Shown piece by piece: positions 34,709-42,915 of a DNA stretch of 64,000 nt; the stretch's first letter is position 1; each line of letters opens with the position of its first letter. Origin of the DNA: Bradyrhizobium sp. WSM1417. Lineage in GTDB: Bacteria; Pseudomonadota; Alphaproteobacteria; Rhizobiales; Xanthobacteraceae. A model generated the notes under the pieces. The model worked only from the letters and a program-made list of their open reading frames with translations, was not told the DNA's origin and ran no database searches. The position numbers and the translations under genes were made by a program. The stretch lies in the NCBI RefSeq assembly GCF_000515415.1, contig NZ_KI911783.1:226501-290500 (forward strand), given 5' to 3'.

Positions 34709-35410
34709 TTACTCCGTCGAAAGGCCATTCTGAAGCACACCCACGAATCCCGTTGCATCCTTGCGAAGTATATGCCGGAGCGCTGGACCATCAACTTTTC
34801 GAGCTAAAACCCAAACGTTTGCTTCTCCCGCAACAATAGAAGCAGCGGAAATGACGTGATCGATGTCGTGGATCATGGCCCTCCTGCCAGTGATCTTGGG
34901 CTGGAGATCGAAATGCGCAATTGCCGTGTTTCGCAGCTCAGCCAATGTTGCGATTGCTTCCCCTAATTTGCCCCGCCGAAGTGCGCGACTGTATTTTACC
35001 AACCGCTGCGCAGAAATACCTGCCAATTCTGCACTGCCATTGCGGGCATGAAGCAGCTGCAAGAACTCGGATCGGTCCGGCCTTAGTGCTGCGGTCAATG
35101 TCCTTCGGAGGCTGGCCGCACGCCGGTCCTCGTCAAACAATGCAGCGGTCGATATAATCATTGACCTGAGTAGTGTTGCCACCACGATGTTGGCCCCCTC
35201 AGCTGCCGTGCTGTGGTTGCATGCGTCTACAAACCGCTTTGATCTGGACATAGCGCGGTAAAGAAATAGCTGCCCCAGCAACACCCGGATCTCTCTAGTG
35301 ATAAGGAGCAATTCACGTGCAAGCGCTTTATCGTCTTCGCTTCCGAATGCTTCCGTAAACTCCGGCATCAGCATCGAGATTTGGTCGTCACGCACAACTT
35401 TTCCTCGCAT
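34709..35410 (-). CDS. HEPN/AbiU2-like protein of unknown function
   Basis: A 233-aa protein. It is helical throughout and near its C-terminal third carries LAELRNTAIAHFDLQPK; R-x5-H in RNTAIAH fits the HEPN motif (Rx4-6H) of nucleases such as AbiU2-type proteins, which act in phage defence or toxin systems. ARELLLITREIRVLLGQLF and STAALFDEDRR fit the same architecture. The region has visibly lower GC than its neighbours and lies after tRNA-Thr and a repeat, suggesting transfer. No antitoxin gene is adjacent. First ATG is 35410; a TTG at 35458 is in frame. Confidence 0.6.
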   Translation of the reverse strand: MRGKVVRDDQISMLMPEFTEAFGSEDDKALARELLLITREIRVLLGQLFLYRAMSRSKRFVDACNHSTAAEGANIVVATLLRSMIISTAALFDEDRRAASLRRTLTAALRPDRSEFLQLLHARNGSAELAGISAQRLVKYSRALRRGKLGEAIATLAELRNTAIAHFDLQPKITGRRAMIHDIDHVISAASIVAGEANVWVLARKVDGPALRHILRKDATGFVGVLQNGLSTE

Positions 35411-35516
35411 TTTGGAGCCCAGCTCGTAAGATGGGTAGAGCGAAACGCAAACAATCAAGGCTTTTCGAAACGCGACGTGATGGGTTTCGCTTGCGTTCTA
35501 CGCATCCTGCCGCCTT

Positions 35517-35993
35517 TCAATTGTCGTCATGCACCTGCTGCCCGGCAAATCGATTGTCGGCCCGACGCAGCCGTCGGCATAGCTCGCGATTGATGTTCTG
35601 CAGGACGATCACATAGGCGTGGATATCGGCCTTGTAACAGGCGTAGAGCTTTTGGGCGGTCAGCTCGTACAGCACCGTTGGAGTCTCCGCGATCACCGTG
35701 GCAGAACGATTCTGCATTTCGATCAGCGTCATCTCGCCGAAGAAATCGCCGGGCTCCAGAACTGAAATCGGGATGACCCTGCCCGCATTCGCCCGTTTGC
35801 TCACCGCCAGCCGGCCGGATTTGACGATGAACAGCGAGCGTCCGGGCTCGCCCTCCGTCACGACGGTTGCTCCGGTATCAAATCGGCACTCGACCAGCAT
35901 CGACATCAGGAGGTCGAGACTTTGATCCGGGATACCGCCGAAGAACGGCGTGGCGAGCAGGAACGCCTTCACCTCGGGGACACTGACGGCCAT
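35517..35993 (-). CDS. Stand-alone cyclic-nucleotide-binding domain protein
   Basis: A 158-aa protein made of one cNMP-binding fold: GATVVTEGEPGRSLFIVKSGRLAV, then EPGDFFGEMTLIEMQNRSATVIAETPTVLYEL (landmark residues about 76-108). The FFGEM...RSATV run is the phosphate-binding cassette. A C-terminal helix follows and there is no DNA-binding helix-turn-helix, so it is not a classic Crp/Fnr regulator. It may modulate a partner protein. Monocistronic. Confidence 0.9.
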   Translation of the reverse strand: MAVSVPEVKAFLLATPFFGGIPDQSLDLLMSMLVECRFDTGATVVTEGEPGRSLFIVKSGRLAVSKRANAGRVIPISVLEPGDFFGEMTLIEMQNRSATVIAETPTVLYELTAQKLYACYKADIHAYVIVLQNINRELCRRLRRADNRFAGQQVHDDN

Positions 35994-36044
35994 CGCGAAA
36001 GGTTACGCCCGGTCGCTGACTGCGGCAAGCGGGGTAGCCTGCTC

Positions 36045-36131
36045 CGTCATTGCGAGCGTAGCGAAGCAATCCAGAATCTTTCCGCGGAGGGACTCTGGAT
36101 TGCTTCGTCGCAAGTGCTCCTCGCAATGACG
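36045..36131. repeat. Intergenic palindromic repeat (family B)
   Basis: CGTCATTGCGAGCGTAGCG...AAGCAATCCAGA is inverted against TCTGGATTGCTTCG...CTCGCAATGACG. It is a diverged copy of 5522-5602; the right arm has an insertion (CAAGTGCTC) that breaks the hairpin. Confidence 0.85.
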
Positions 36132-36165
36132 AGTTGAGAGAGCTTCGCCTCTTGAGCCCAGTGAG

Positions 36166-36804
36166 CTACTGCCGCGCGACACTTTCCCCCCGCGGCGTCC
36201 TTCGCTTTCGCCACACTTGCAGGTCAATCATGACCTTCACGGTTGCCACGAGGATCAACACGCACAGCGCCGCCTTCGAGATCGTCTCCATCGTCCCCTC
36301 GATCAGCAGGCAATGGGCCACGCTGCAGGCGACGATGACGATGGCGAGGGGAATATGGACGATGCGCCAGGTGCGCAGCCGCAATCCCAAGCGCCGGCGC
36401 AGTAGCGCCATAAGCGCGACGGTGAAGATGGCCCACATGGCGGTCACGCCGAAGGGGGAGAACGGCGTCGGTGAGGTATAGGTCAGGGCGTCGATCATGT
36501 CGGGCGGGCTGGTGATCCAGAGGCCGGCGACGTGGATCACGACTGCCAGAGCGAGCGCGCCGCCGATCCAGTGATGGGCGCGCCGGCCGCGATAGGCCGA
36601 CAATCCCGGCAGATATCCGCCGATCAGCAGGGGCTGAACCAGCACGAGACCGAGCGCGATGATTCCCGCGAAGCCGGCGAGGATGTAGACCGGGCCGCGC
36701 CATGCGAGTTGCTCGCTTCCCGCAGCGAGCGCGATCGGCACGCCGATGGCCAAGGCAAGGACGACCCAGATCAGGCTCGCCCGGGCCGATCGCCGCCCCT
36801 TCAT
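36166..36804 (-). CDS. Ferric-reductase-like transmembrane protein
   Basis: A 212-aa protein with six predicted spans. The conserved His residues HHWIGGALALAVVIHVAG, RTWRIVHIPLAIVIV and CSVAHCLLIEG sit in adjacent helices, as in the heme-binding ferric reductase/YedZ family. It has no flavin or NAD domain of its own and would need a partner. It is the second gene of an operon: the Tat-exported dioxygenase-like gene ends 11 nt upstream. ATG 36804 is preferred over TTG 36810. Confidence 0.85.
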   Translation of the reverse strand: MKGRRSARASLIWVVLALAIGVPIALAAGSEQLAWRGPVYILAGFAGIIALGLVLVQPLLIGGYLPGLSAYRGRRAHHWIGGALALAVVIHVAGLWITSPPDMIDALTYTSPTPFSPFGVTAMWAIFTVALMALLRRRLGLRLRTWRIVHIPLAIVIVACSVAHCLLIEGTMETISKAALCVLILVATVKVMIDLQVWRKRRTPRGESVARQ

Positions 36805-36815
36805 CTGCAATGCGA

Positions 36816-37319
36816 TCAGGCCGGCTGCAGCACGAAGTGTGCCTCGAGGCTGGTTTCCTTTGCGCTCCGCATCACCGGCCGGAGGAACACGGTTTTGAAC
36901 TCGCCGCTGTCATAGGCGAGATGGCCATGGGGCTGGCCGAAGATCGGAATGATCTGCGGCATCTCGAGCCGGAATCTTCCGTCCTTGTCGGTGAGCGTGG
37001 CCCCGTGACTCTGCGGCTGGTGCTCCTGCCCCTCGGTGGTGTGCGCCCAGATCTGGATGCGCTGGCCCGCGAGCGGTGCCCCGTCGCCGGCACGGCGCAC
37101 GGTGCCGCTCATCCAGAAGCCACCCTTTCCGATCCGCTGCACGACCGCCGCGCCCTTGCGGTAGTTGTTTGCCCCGCCCGACATCGTCTCGGTTGGCGCG
37201 AGGCCGTCCGCGCGGGCACGCAAGAGCAGGCCGGGAACACCGGTTACCAAAAGCCCGGTTCCGAGGATCGAGCCGCCCGCGGCGAGGAGGCTCCGGCGAT
37301 TGAGTACGACCGTGGTCAT
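36816..37319 (-). CDS. Tat-exported intradiol-dioxygenase-like beta-sandwich protein
   Basis: A 167-aa protein. The N-terminus LNRRSLLAAGGSILGTGLLV is a twin-arginine signal (NRRSLL), so a folded, likely cofactor-bearing protein is exported. The mature part, WMSGTVRRAGDGAPLAGQRI then TDKDGRFRLEMPQ and QPHGHLAYDSGEF, has the intradiol ring-cleavage dioxygenase/carboxypeptidase-regulatory-like fold. Whether the two Tyr and two His iron ligands are complete is unclear; HGH is present. GGAGG lies 7 nt before the ATG. The ferric-reductase-like gene follows. Confidence 0.85.
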   Translation of the reverse strand: MTTVVLNRRSLLAAGGSILGTGLLVTGVPGLLLRARADGLAPTETMSGGANNYRKGAAVVQRIGKGGFWMSGTVRRAGDGAPLAGQRIQIWAHTTEGQEHQPQSHGATLTDKDGRFRLEMPQIIPIFGQPHGHLAYDSGEFKTVFLRPVMRSAKETSLEAHFVLQPA

Positions 37320-37453
37320 ATCGGTTCCTCCTGGCGAGCGTCCAATGGCTCGGTGAGTGTACAACAACGGGCGCCAGCCGCCCAGTTGGGCCGAGGGGCG
37401 CAACGGGTCGCAATGACGGTGTTGTGAACGGGGTGCATGCCGCCCGCATGCCG

Positions 37454-37876
37454 TCAGTGATCGTCGTCTTCCTTGACCAGCGTCAGCAAGCGAAGGGTCA
37501 GGAACGTGAATAGGGCGACCGTCACCGCGACATCGTACGCGCCGAGCCCGACGGAAACGCCGATCGCGCCTGTAGCCCAGAGGCTCGCGGCCGTCGCGGT
37601 GCCCTGCACCGAATTCCCCTGCTTGAGAATCGCGCCACCGCCGATGAAGCCGATGCCGGTGATGAGCCCCTCGATCACCTTTGCCATCCCGTCAGGCGAA
37701 TGCACGAGCAGGCTTTCGCTGGCCTGCACGAAGCCGCAGCTTGCCATGGCGACCAGCGGAAAGGTGCGCAAGCCCGCGCTGCGCGCGCGCTTCTCGCGGT
37801 CCCAGCCAATGGGAACGGCGAGCGCGAACGCCGCAGCCAGCGCGACGACATGAACGCCGATGTTGAATCTGTCCAA
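37454..37876 (-). CDS. MgtC/SapB family membrane protein
   Basis: A 140-aa membrane protein with four spans. The family signature WDREKRARSAGLRTFPLVAM (about residues 22-41) and TGIGFIGGGAILKQG (about 74-88) are clear. MgtC proteins support growth at low magnesium and modulate ATP synthase. No ATG fits; I chose TTG 37876 (TTGGACAGATTC) because GGGGG lies 6-10 nt upstream. An ATG 32 codons upstream reads an Arg-rich leader that is not like the family. Confidence 0.85.
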   Translation of the reverse strand: MDRFNIGVHVVALAAAFALAVPIGWDREKRARSAGLRTFPLVAMASCGFVQASESLLVHSPDGMAKVIEGLITGIGFIGGGAILKQGNSVQGTATAASLWATGAIGVSVGLGAYDVAVTVALFTFLTLRLLTLVKEDDDH

Positions 37877-38107
37877 AGAAAGCCCCCGAAATGAAAATCG
37901 TAGCCGTTGATCAAACCGGCCGGCAACGCCGCAATGCGGCCCGCGGTTTCCATGCAGGCGAATTTGCCGCATGCCTCAGCGCAGCGATGGCTTGGCCTCC
38001 GCGCAATGGAGCCGCCGGCGCAGCACCATGATCGTTTCGGCTGGTATTCCCGGGGCCGGCTCCTACATGTCGAGTCACGTTCCCATCGCATGCTTCCGGA
38101 CCCGCCC

Positions 38108-39103
38108 ATGATCCCCTTCTCCGTGCTCGACCTCGCGCCCATCCGCCAAGGCGGCGATGCGTCACAAGCGTTCCGTAACTCGCTCGATCTGGCGCAGCAT
38201 GCGGAAGCCTGGGGCTACAAGCGCTTCTGGCTGGCCGAGCATCACAACATGACGGGCATCGCGAGCGCGGCGACGTCGGTGGTGATCGGGCATGTCGCGG
38301 CCGGCACCAAGACGATCCGGGTCGGCTCCGGGGGGATCATGCTGCCGAACCATTCGCCGCTCGTCATCGCCGAGCAGTTCGGCACGCTGGCCTCGCTCTA
38401 TCCCGGGCGGATCGATCTCGGGCTCGGCCGGGCGCCGGGCACCGACCAGTTCACCGCGCGGGCGCTGCGGCGCGATCTCGCCACCAGCTCCGAGAATTTT
38501 CCGCAGGACGTGCTGGAGCTGCAGGCGCTGCTCGGCGATTTGCAGCCGAACCAGACCATCCGCGCCGTGCCGGGCATGGGAACGAAGGTGCCGCTGTGGA
38601 TCCTGGGCTCCAGCACTTTTGGCGCGCAGCTTGCGGGGATGCTCGGGCTGCCGTTCGCGTTCGCCTCGCATTTCGCGCCGCAGATGATGATGCCGGCGCT
38701 GCGGGAGTATCGCGCGCGATTCGAGCCCTCGGCACAGCTCGACAAGCCCTATGCGATGGTCGGCGTCAACGTGTTCGCCGCCGACAGCGACGCGGACGCG
38801 CAGCGCATGTTCTCCTCGCTGCAGCAGCAGTTCATCAATCTGCGCCGCGGCACGCCCGGCCCGCTGCCGCCGCCGGTCGACGACATGGACGCGCTGTGGT
38901 CGCCGGCGGAAAAGGCGATGGTCGGCCAGTCGCTGTCGTGCTCGGCGGTCGGCTCGCCTGAAATGGTCGAAGAGAAGTTGAAGGCACTGATCGCCGAGAC
39001 CGGCGCGGACGAATTGATGACCACGGGCCAGATCTACGACCACGCCGCGCGGCTGCGCTCGTTCGAGATCGCAGCCGGGGTGCGGGACCGGCTGGCGGGG
39101 TGA
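38108..39103 (+). CDS. LLM-class flavin-dependent oxidoreductase
   Basis: A 331-aa bacterial-luciferase-like monooxygenase that uses reduced [39 protein letters not shown] and [22 protein letters not shown] (landmarks at about residues 4, 38 and 76) identify the alkanal monooxygenase-like subgroup. The substrate is unknown. I chose ATG 38108; ATG 38090 is an in-frame alternative giving 6 more residues. No reductase partner is adjacent. Confidence 0.92.
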   Translation: MIPFSVLDLAPIRQGGDASQAFRNSLDLAQHAEAWGYKRFWLAEHHNMTGIASAATSVVIGHVAAGTKTIRVGSGGIMLPNHSPLVIAEQFGTLASLYPGRIDLGLGRAPGTDQFTARALRRDLATSSENFPQDVLELQALLGDLQPNQTIRAVPGMGTKVPLWILGSSTFGAQLAGMLGLPFAFASHFAPQMMMPALREYRARFEPSAQLDKPYAMVGVNVFAADSDADAQRMFSSLQQQFINLRRGTPGPLPPPVDDMDALWSPAEKAMVGQSLSCSAVGSPEMVEEKLKALIAETGADELMTTGQIYDHAARLRSFEIAAGVRDRLAG

Positions 39104-39130
39104 GCAGGCGCGAATAGTTGCGACAATAAA

Positions 39131-39254
39131 GGTGCGCTCCCTCCCCCGCCTGCGGGGGAGGGTTTGGGAGAGGGTCTATCCGCACCGGGACAATCCCCTA
39201 GAGGGGAGAGCCCTCACCCCGACCCTCTCCCGCAAGCGGGAGAGGGAGCGCACC
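39131..39254. repeat. Intergenic palindromic repeat (family D)
   Basis: GGTGCGCTCCCTCCCCCG at the left and GGGAGAGGGAGCGCACC at the right are inverted, with inner CCTGCGGGGGAGGG and CCCGCAAGCGGG hairpins. Copies of the same family are at 44841-44982 and 55271-55409. It fills the gap between two convergent genes. Confidence 0.82.
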
Positions 39255-39277
39255 GCGCTCGGGGCAGGCCGTGAGCC

Positions 39278-40153
39278 CTAATCCGGAAAGCCGAACAGCT
39301 TGGCCGGATTGTGCACCAATATCTTCTCCAGCTCCGCCTGATCGGCTGCGTAACGGTACATCAGCTCGAGCAGATCAGCGTCGTTCGGTGGCTGCTTGAC
39401 CGAGACCGGATGCGGCCAGTCGCTGGCCCAGACGCAGCGGTCGACGGCTCCCTCGATATAGGCACGCGCGATCGGGATGACGTCGTCGTAGGGTGGCCCG
39501 AGCTTCGAGGTCTTCTCCCCGAGCGACAGCATCACCCAGAAATTGCCCTTGGCGAGCAGCTCGAGCATCTTGCGCAGGTTCGGATCGTTCCTGCCGGCTT
39601 CAGGATCGGGCCGCGCCATGTGGTCGATCAGCACGGGCACGTCGAGATTCTCGTATTTGGCGACGCTGGAGACGATGCCGTCCTTCTCCGGCTGGATCTT
39701 GACGTACCAGCCGAGCTCGCGGATGCGCGCAATGGCGCGGGCGAAATCGGCATCCGACAGCACGGCGCCGAGTTCCTGGCGGAAGCTGAAGCGCGCGCCG
39801 CGGACACCGGCATCGTGCAGTTTGGCGAGATAGGCATCGTTCGCCTCCGCGAACACCAGCGCGTTGGCGCAGCCGCGATAGTTCGGCCCCATCGCGGCGA
39901 GACCGTCGAGCACGACGGCATGGTCGGCGCCATAGGTGGTGGTCTGCACGATGATGCCGCGCTCGATGCCGAGCGTCTTGTGCACGCGCAGCGCCGCTTC
40001 CCAGGTCGCGGTCGGCATCCGATAGGCCGCGCCGGGACGCTCCGGATATTTTTCGATGGGGCCGAGCACGTGGAACTGGCTGTCGACAGTCTTCGGCGGC
40101 GGCGCCTTGACCGGGCGGCGCGGGTTCGGGTCGAACGGCAGATAGGTCGGCAT
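39278..40153 (-). CDS. Amidohydrolase family protein (LigI-like)
   Basis: A 291-aa TIM-barrel metal hydrolase of the COG3618 group that includes 2-pyrone-4,6-dicarboxylate lactonase. VDSQFHVLG gives the entry His, later VLIDHMARPDP and WASDWPHP carry conserved His and Asp residues. The substrate is likely a lactone or carboxylate from an aromatic ring product, but not determinable. Start ATG 40153 has GGAG with a 7-nt spacer; an in-frame TTG 6 nt earlier is worse. Last gene of the IclR-linked operon, 12 nt after RidA. Confidence 0.9.
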   Translation of the reverse strand: MPTYLPFDPNPRRPVKAPPPKTVDSQFHVLGPIEKYPERPGAAYRMPTATWEAALRVHKTLGIERGIIVQTTTYGADHAVVLDGLAAMGPNYRGCANALVFAEANDAYLAKLHDAGVRGARFSFRQELGAVLSDADFARAIARIRELGWYVKIQPEKDGIVSSVAKYENLDVPVLIDHMARPDPEAGRNDPNLRKMLELLAKGNFWVMLSLGEKTSKLGPPYDDVIPIARAYIEGAVDRCVWASDWPHPVSVKQPPNDADLLELMYRYAADQAELEKILVHNPAKLFGFPD

Positions 40154-40165
40154 GCGCAAACTCCT

Positions 40166-40558
40166 TTAGTCGATCACGGCAGTGAAGTCGCACTGCACCA
40201 GCGCGCCGCCGTCCATGTTGTCCATCGGCAGCGCGTGGCGTGCCGGGCGTGAATGCTCGTCCGGAAACATGTTAAGCCACTCGACATTCACGGGCCCGCG
40301 CTGCGTACGGTCCTTCAGCCACACCGTCATCTTGATGATGTCGTCCGTGGTGCCGCCCGCGGCCTCCACCGTCGCCTTCATGTGCGCGAACATGTTGGCG
40401 CATTGCGCGTCCAGGCTCTCGGGCATCGCGCCAGCCGCATCGCGGCCGAGGATGACGCCCGACATCACGAGATTGCCGATGCGGCAGGCGTTCGGAATCG
40501 GATTGGCGTGCTTGAAGCCGCCGATATGGATGCTCTTGCGCCGCGTGTGACCGGTCAT
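40166..40558 (-). CDS. RidA family deaminase
   Basis: A 130-aa RidA/YjgF-type protein. IGNLVMSGVILGRDAAG and TVWLKDRTQRGPVNVEW fit the family, as does ARHALPM near the C-terminus. RidA members deaminate reactive enamines/imines; one branch is 2-aminomuconate deaminase in ring-degradation pathways, which would suit this operon. Start ATG 40558 follows GGGAG by 7 nt. Confidence 0.88.
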   Translation of the reverse strand: MTGHTRRKSIHIGGFKHANPIPNACRIGNLVMSGVILGRDAAGAMPESLDAQCANMFAHMKATVEAAGGTTDDIIKMTVWLKDRTQRGPVNVEWLNMFPDEHSRPARHALPMDNMDGGALVQCDFTAVID

Positions 40559-40583
40559 GATGCGCTCCCTCTTGCTTATTGGT

Positions 40584-41387
40584 TCAGACGAATTGGCACG
40601 ACACCGAGCCGAACGCGCCATAGTCGCCATGAAACGTGTCACCGCGGCGGATGTCGACCGGCCGCGTGAACGATCCTGCCAGCACCACCTCGCCGGCGGC
40701 GAGATGCTCGTCATGCGGCGCGAGGCGGTTGGCGAGCCAGGCAATGCCATTGGCGGGATGATTGAGCACGCCGGCGGCAAGGCCGGTTTCCTCGACCTCG
40801 CCGTTGCGGAACAGCAGCGCGCCGATCCAGCGCATGTCCGCGTCCATCGGACGGAACGGCCGGCCGCCGAGCACCAGCGCGGCGTTCGCCGCATTGTCCG
40901 AGATCGTGTCCATGACTTTTCGCGCCTTCCCGGTCTGAGGATCGACGCGGTGCATGCGCGTCTCCAAGATCTCCAGTGCGGGCGTGACGTAGTCGGTGGC
41001 GTTGAGCACGTCGAAGATGGTGCAATCGGGCCCGCGCAGCGGCGCCTTCAGCACGAAGGCGAGCTCCACTTCGATTCGCGGCGCGTGAAAACGGTCGAAC
41101 GGGATCGGCGTGGCATCGGCATAGAACATATCGGCAAACAGCACGCCGTAATCGGGCTCGCTGATGCCGACCGCGTTCTGCATCGCCTTCGAGGTCAGGC
41201 CGATCTTGTGGCCCTTGATGACCCGGCCGCGACTGAGCTGAAGCTTGGTCCAGGCGCGCTGAACGGCATAGGCATCCTCGATGCTGAAATCGGGATAGTC
41301 TTTGGTAAACATCGTGATCAGCGTCTTGCTGCGCTCGGCTTCGTCGAGGCGCGCGGCAAGGCGTTCGATCGTGGCAGTATCCAGCAT
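40584..41387 (-). CDS. 2-oxo-hept-4-ene-1,7-dioate hydratase-like enzyme
   Basis: A 267-aa enzyme of the HpaH/MhpD hydratase family that adds water to a 2-oxo-enoate in meta-cleavage pathways. Landmarks: [19 protein letters not shown] at about residue 56, [10 protein letters not shown] at about 103 with metal-binding acids, and [18 protein letters not shown] at about 206. It starts 3 nt after the FAH-family gene. The natural substrate may be any related dienoate. Confidence 0.9.
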   Translation of the reverse strand: MLDTATIERLAARLDEAERSKTLITMFTKDYPDFSIEDAYAVQRAWTKLQLSRGRVIKGHKIGLTSKAMQNAVGISEPDYGVLFADMFYADATPIPFDRFHAPRIEVELAFVLKAPLRGPDCTIFDVLNATDYVTPALEILETRMHRVDPQTGKARKVMDTISDNAANAALVLGGRPFRPMDADMRWIGALLFRNGEVEETGLAAGVLNHPANGIAWLANRLAPHDEHLAAGEVVLAGSFTRPVDIRRGDTFHGDYGAFGSVSCQFV

Positions 41388-41390
41388 GGC

Positions 41391-42251
41391 TCAACTCTCC
41401 GCGGCTACGGTGTTGCGCAGTACGCCGATGCGGCTGGATTCGACCTCGACGACATCGCCGACTTTGAGCCAGCGCGGCGGGTCGAAGCGGGCACCCGCCC
41501 CGGTCGGCGTGCCCGTCACGATCATGTCGCCAGGCTTCAGCGTGGCGAAGGTCGAGAGATAGGAGATCAGGAAATCGAACGGGAACATCAGCCGCTCGGT
41601 GGTGTCCTGCTGCCGGACCTCGCCGTTGACGCGCGTGATGATGTCATGAGGCCCGCGCGCATCGAGCTCGTCCGATGTGACGATCCAGGGACCGATGCTG
41701 CCGGAGCGGTCGAAGTTCTTGCCTTGCGTGACATTGAACTTGCCGTGGCGCAGCCAGTCGCGGATCGTGCCCTCGTTGCACAAGGTCATGCCGAAGATGT
41801 GCGCCCAGGCCTTTTCGCGCGGAATGTGGCGGCCGCCCTGACCGATCACGATGACGAGCTCGCCTTCGTAATCGAGCTGATCGGAGACGTGAGGCTTCTC
41901 CAACGGCTGACCGGAGCCTGTCATCGAGGACATGCTGCGCACGAACAGGCTGGGATATTTGGGCAGGTCGGAGCTGTCTTTATACTCCGCATTGCGCTCG
42001 GCGTAGTTGACGCCGATGCACCACAGCTTTTCGGGCGCCAGCACCGGCGGAAGCAGCACGAGATCGTCGAGGGCGTAGTCCGGCTTTTGTCCGGCGACGG
42101 CTTCCTGCGCGTCGGCCAGCGCATTGGCCGCGATCAACGCCCTCACATCGGAGAAGTCGCGGCCGATCCGCCGGGTCAGGTCGACGACACCGCCTTCGAT
42201 GGCGGCACCGTAGCGCGGCTCTCCGTCAACGATGTAGCTTAGGAGTCGCAT
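41391..42251 (-). CDS. Fumarylacetoacetate hydrolase family protein
   Basis: A 286-aa metal-dependent hydrolase or decarboxylase of the FAH fold. KLWCIGVNYAERNAEYKD, then DYEGELVIVIGQGG (metal ligands E and E/D) and MIVTGTPTGAGARFDPPRWLK are standard. In catabolic operons such enzymes split C-C bonds of oxo-dioates or act as isomerase/decarboxylase. ATG 42251 follows GGAG by 7 nt; the flavin reductase gene lies 43 nt upstream. Confidence 0.92.
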   Translation of the reverse strand: MRLLSYIVDGEPRYGAAIEGGVVDLTRRIGRDFSDVRALIAANALADAQEAVAGQKPDYALDDLVLLPPVLAPEKLWCIGVNYAERNAEYKDSSDLPKYPSLFVRSMSSMTGSGQPLEKPHVSDQLDYEGELVIVIGQGGRHIPREKAWAHIFGMTLCNEGTIRDWLRHGKFNVTQGKNFDRSGSIGPWIVTSDELDARGPHDIITRVNGEVRQQDTTERLMFPFDFLISYLSTFATLKPGDMIVTGTPTGAGARFDPPRWLKVGDVVEVESSRIGVLRNTVAAES

Positions 42252-42294
42252 GGTCGTTCTCCAATGGTCTTGAGGCGCGCGCGGGGCAGCGCGC

Positions 42295-42912
42295 TCAGTC
42301 TTTCGACTTGGGGGTCTGGAACACGCCGCGCAGTGTCACGATCTCGCCGAGCCGGGCGTAGCGCGGCCCGCCGATGCGCGCGATCGGGTCGAGCGCCGCG
42401 GTTTCGACCTTGCCGTCGTTCACGAGGCCGTCGCGGAGGTGGAACATGACGACCTCGCCCACGATGAGACGGCTGCGGGCGTCGCCGAATTCGAGGCATT
42501 GCCGGAAGCGGCATTCCATCGCAACGGGTGCAATGCCAAGACGCGGCACCTTGATGCGCTCGCTCGGGATCGTCTCAAGGCCAAGCTCCGCGACCTCGCT
42601 GATCTCAGGCGGATGCTCGACCGATGAGTCGTGCACGGCCTGCATCAGCGGGGTGTCGGCGATGTGGATGACGTATTCCTCGGTGTCGAGGATGTTATGC
42701 GCGGTGTCCTTATAGTCCGCGCCCTTGCGGCCGACGCTGATGGCCAGCATCGGCGGCTTCTGCGAGACGAAGGTGAAGGCACTGAACGGCGCGAGGTTGA
42801 GCACGCCTGCGGGCGACAGGCTCGTTACCCAGGCAATCGGACGCGGCACCACGATGCCGGTCATCAGCCGGTAGATGCGTTCGGCGCCGAGCTCGGTGGG
42901 GTCGATCCGCAT
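42295..42912 (-). CDS. Flavin reductase-like protein
   Basis: A 205-aa FMN-binding split-barrel protein. YRLMTGIVVPRPIAWVTSLS then NLAPFSAFTFVSQKPPML and the SVGRKGADYKDTAHNI run are the family's flavin-binding strands. It may reduce FMN for a two-component monooxygenase, though no monooxygenase is in this cluster. It starts 3 nt after the Bug-type binding-protein gene. Confidence 0.92.
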   Translation of the reverse strand: MRIDPTELGAERIYRLMTGIVVPRPIAWVTSLSPAGVLNLAPFSAFTFVSQKPPMLAISVGRKGADYKDTAHNILDTEEYVIHIADTPLMQAVHDSSVEHPPEISEVAELGLETIPSERIKVPRLGIAPVAMECRFRQCLEFGDARSRLIVGEVVMFHLRDGLVNDGKVETAALDPIARIGGPRYARLGEIVTLRGVFQTPKSKD

Positions 42913-42915
42913 CGA

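Noticed and set aside
33840..36165. Full integrative island at tRNA-Thr
   Set aside because: No integrase gene and no repeat of the tRNA 3' end was seen in the window, so only a remnant can be proposed.
40559..40894. Minus-strand frame extending RidA upstream
   Set aside because: It reads the hydratase gene out of frame and is Arg-rich.
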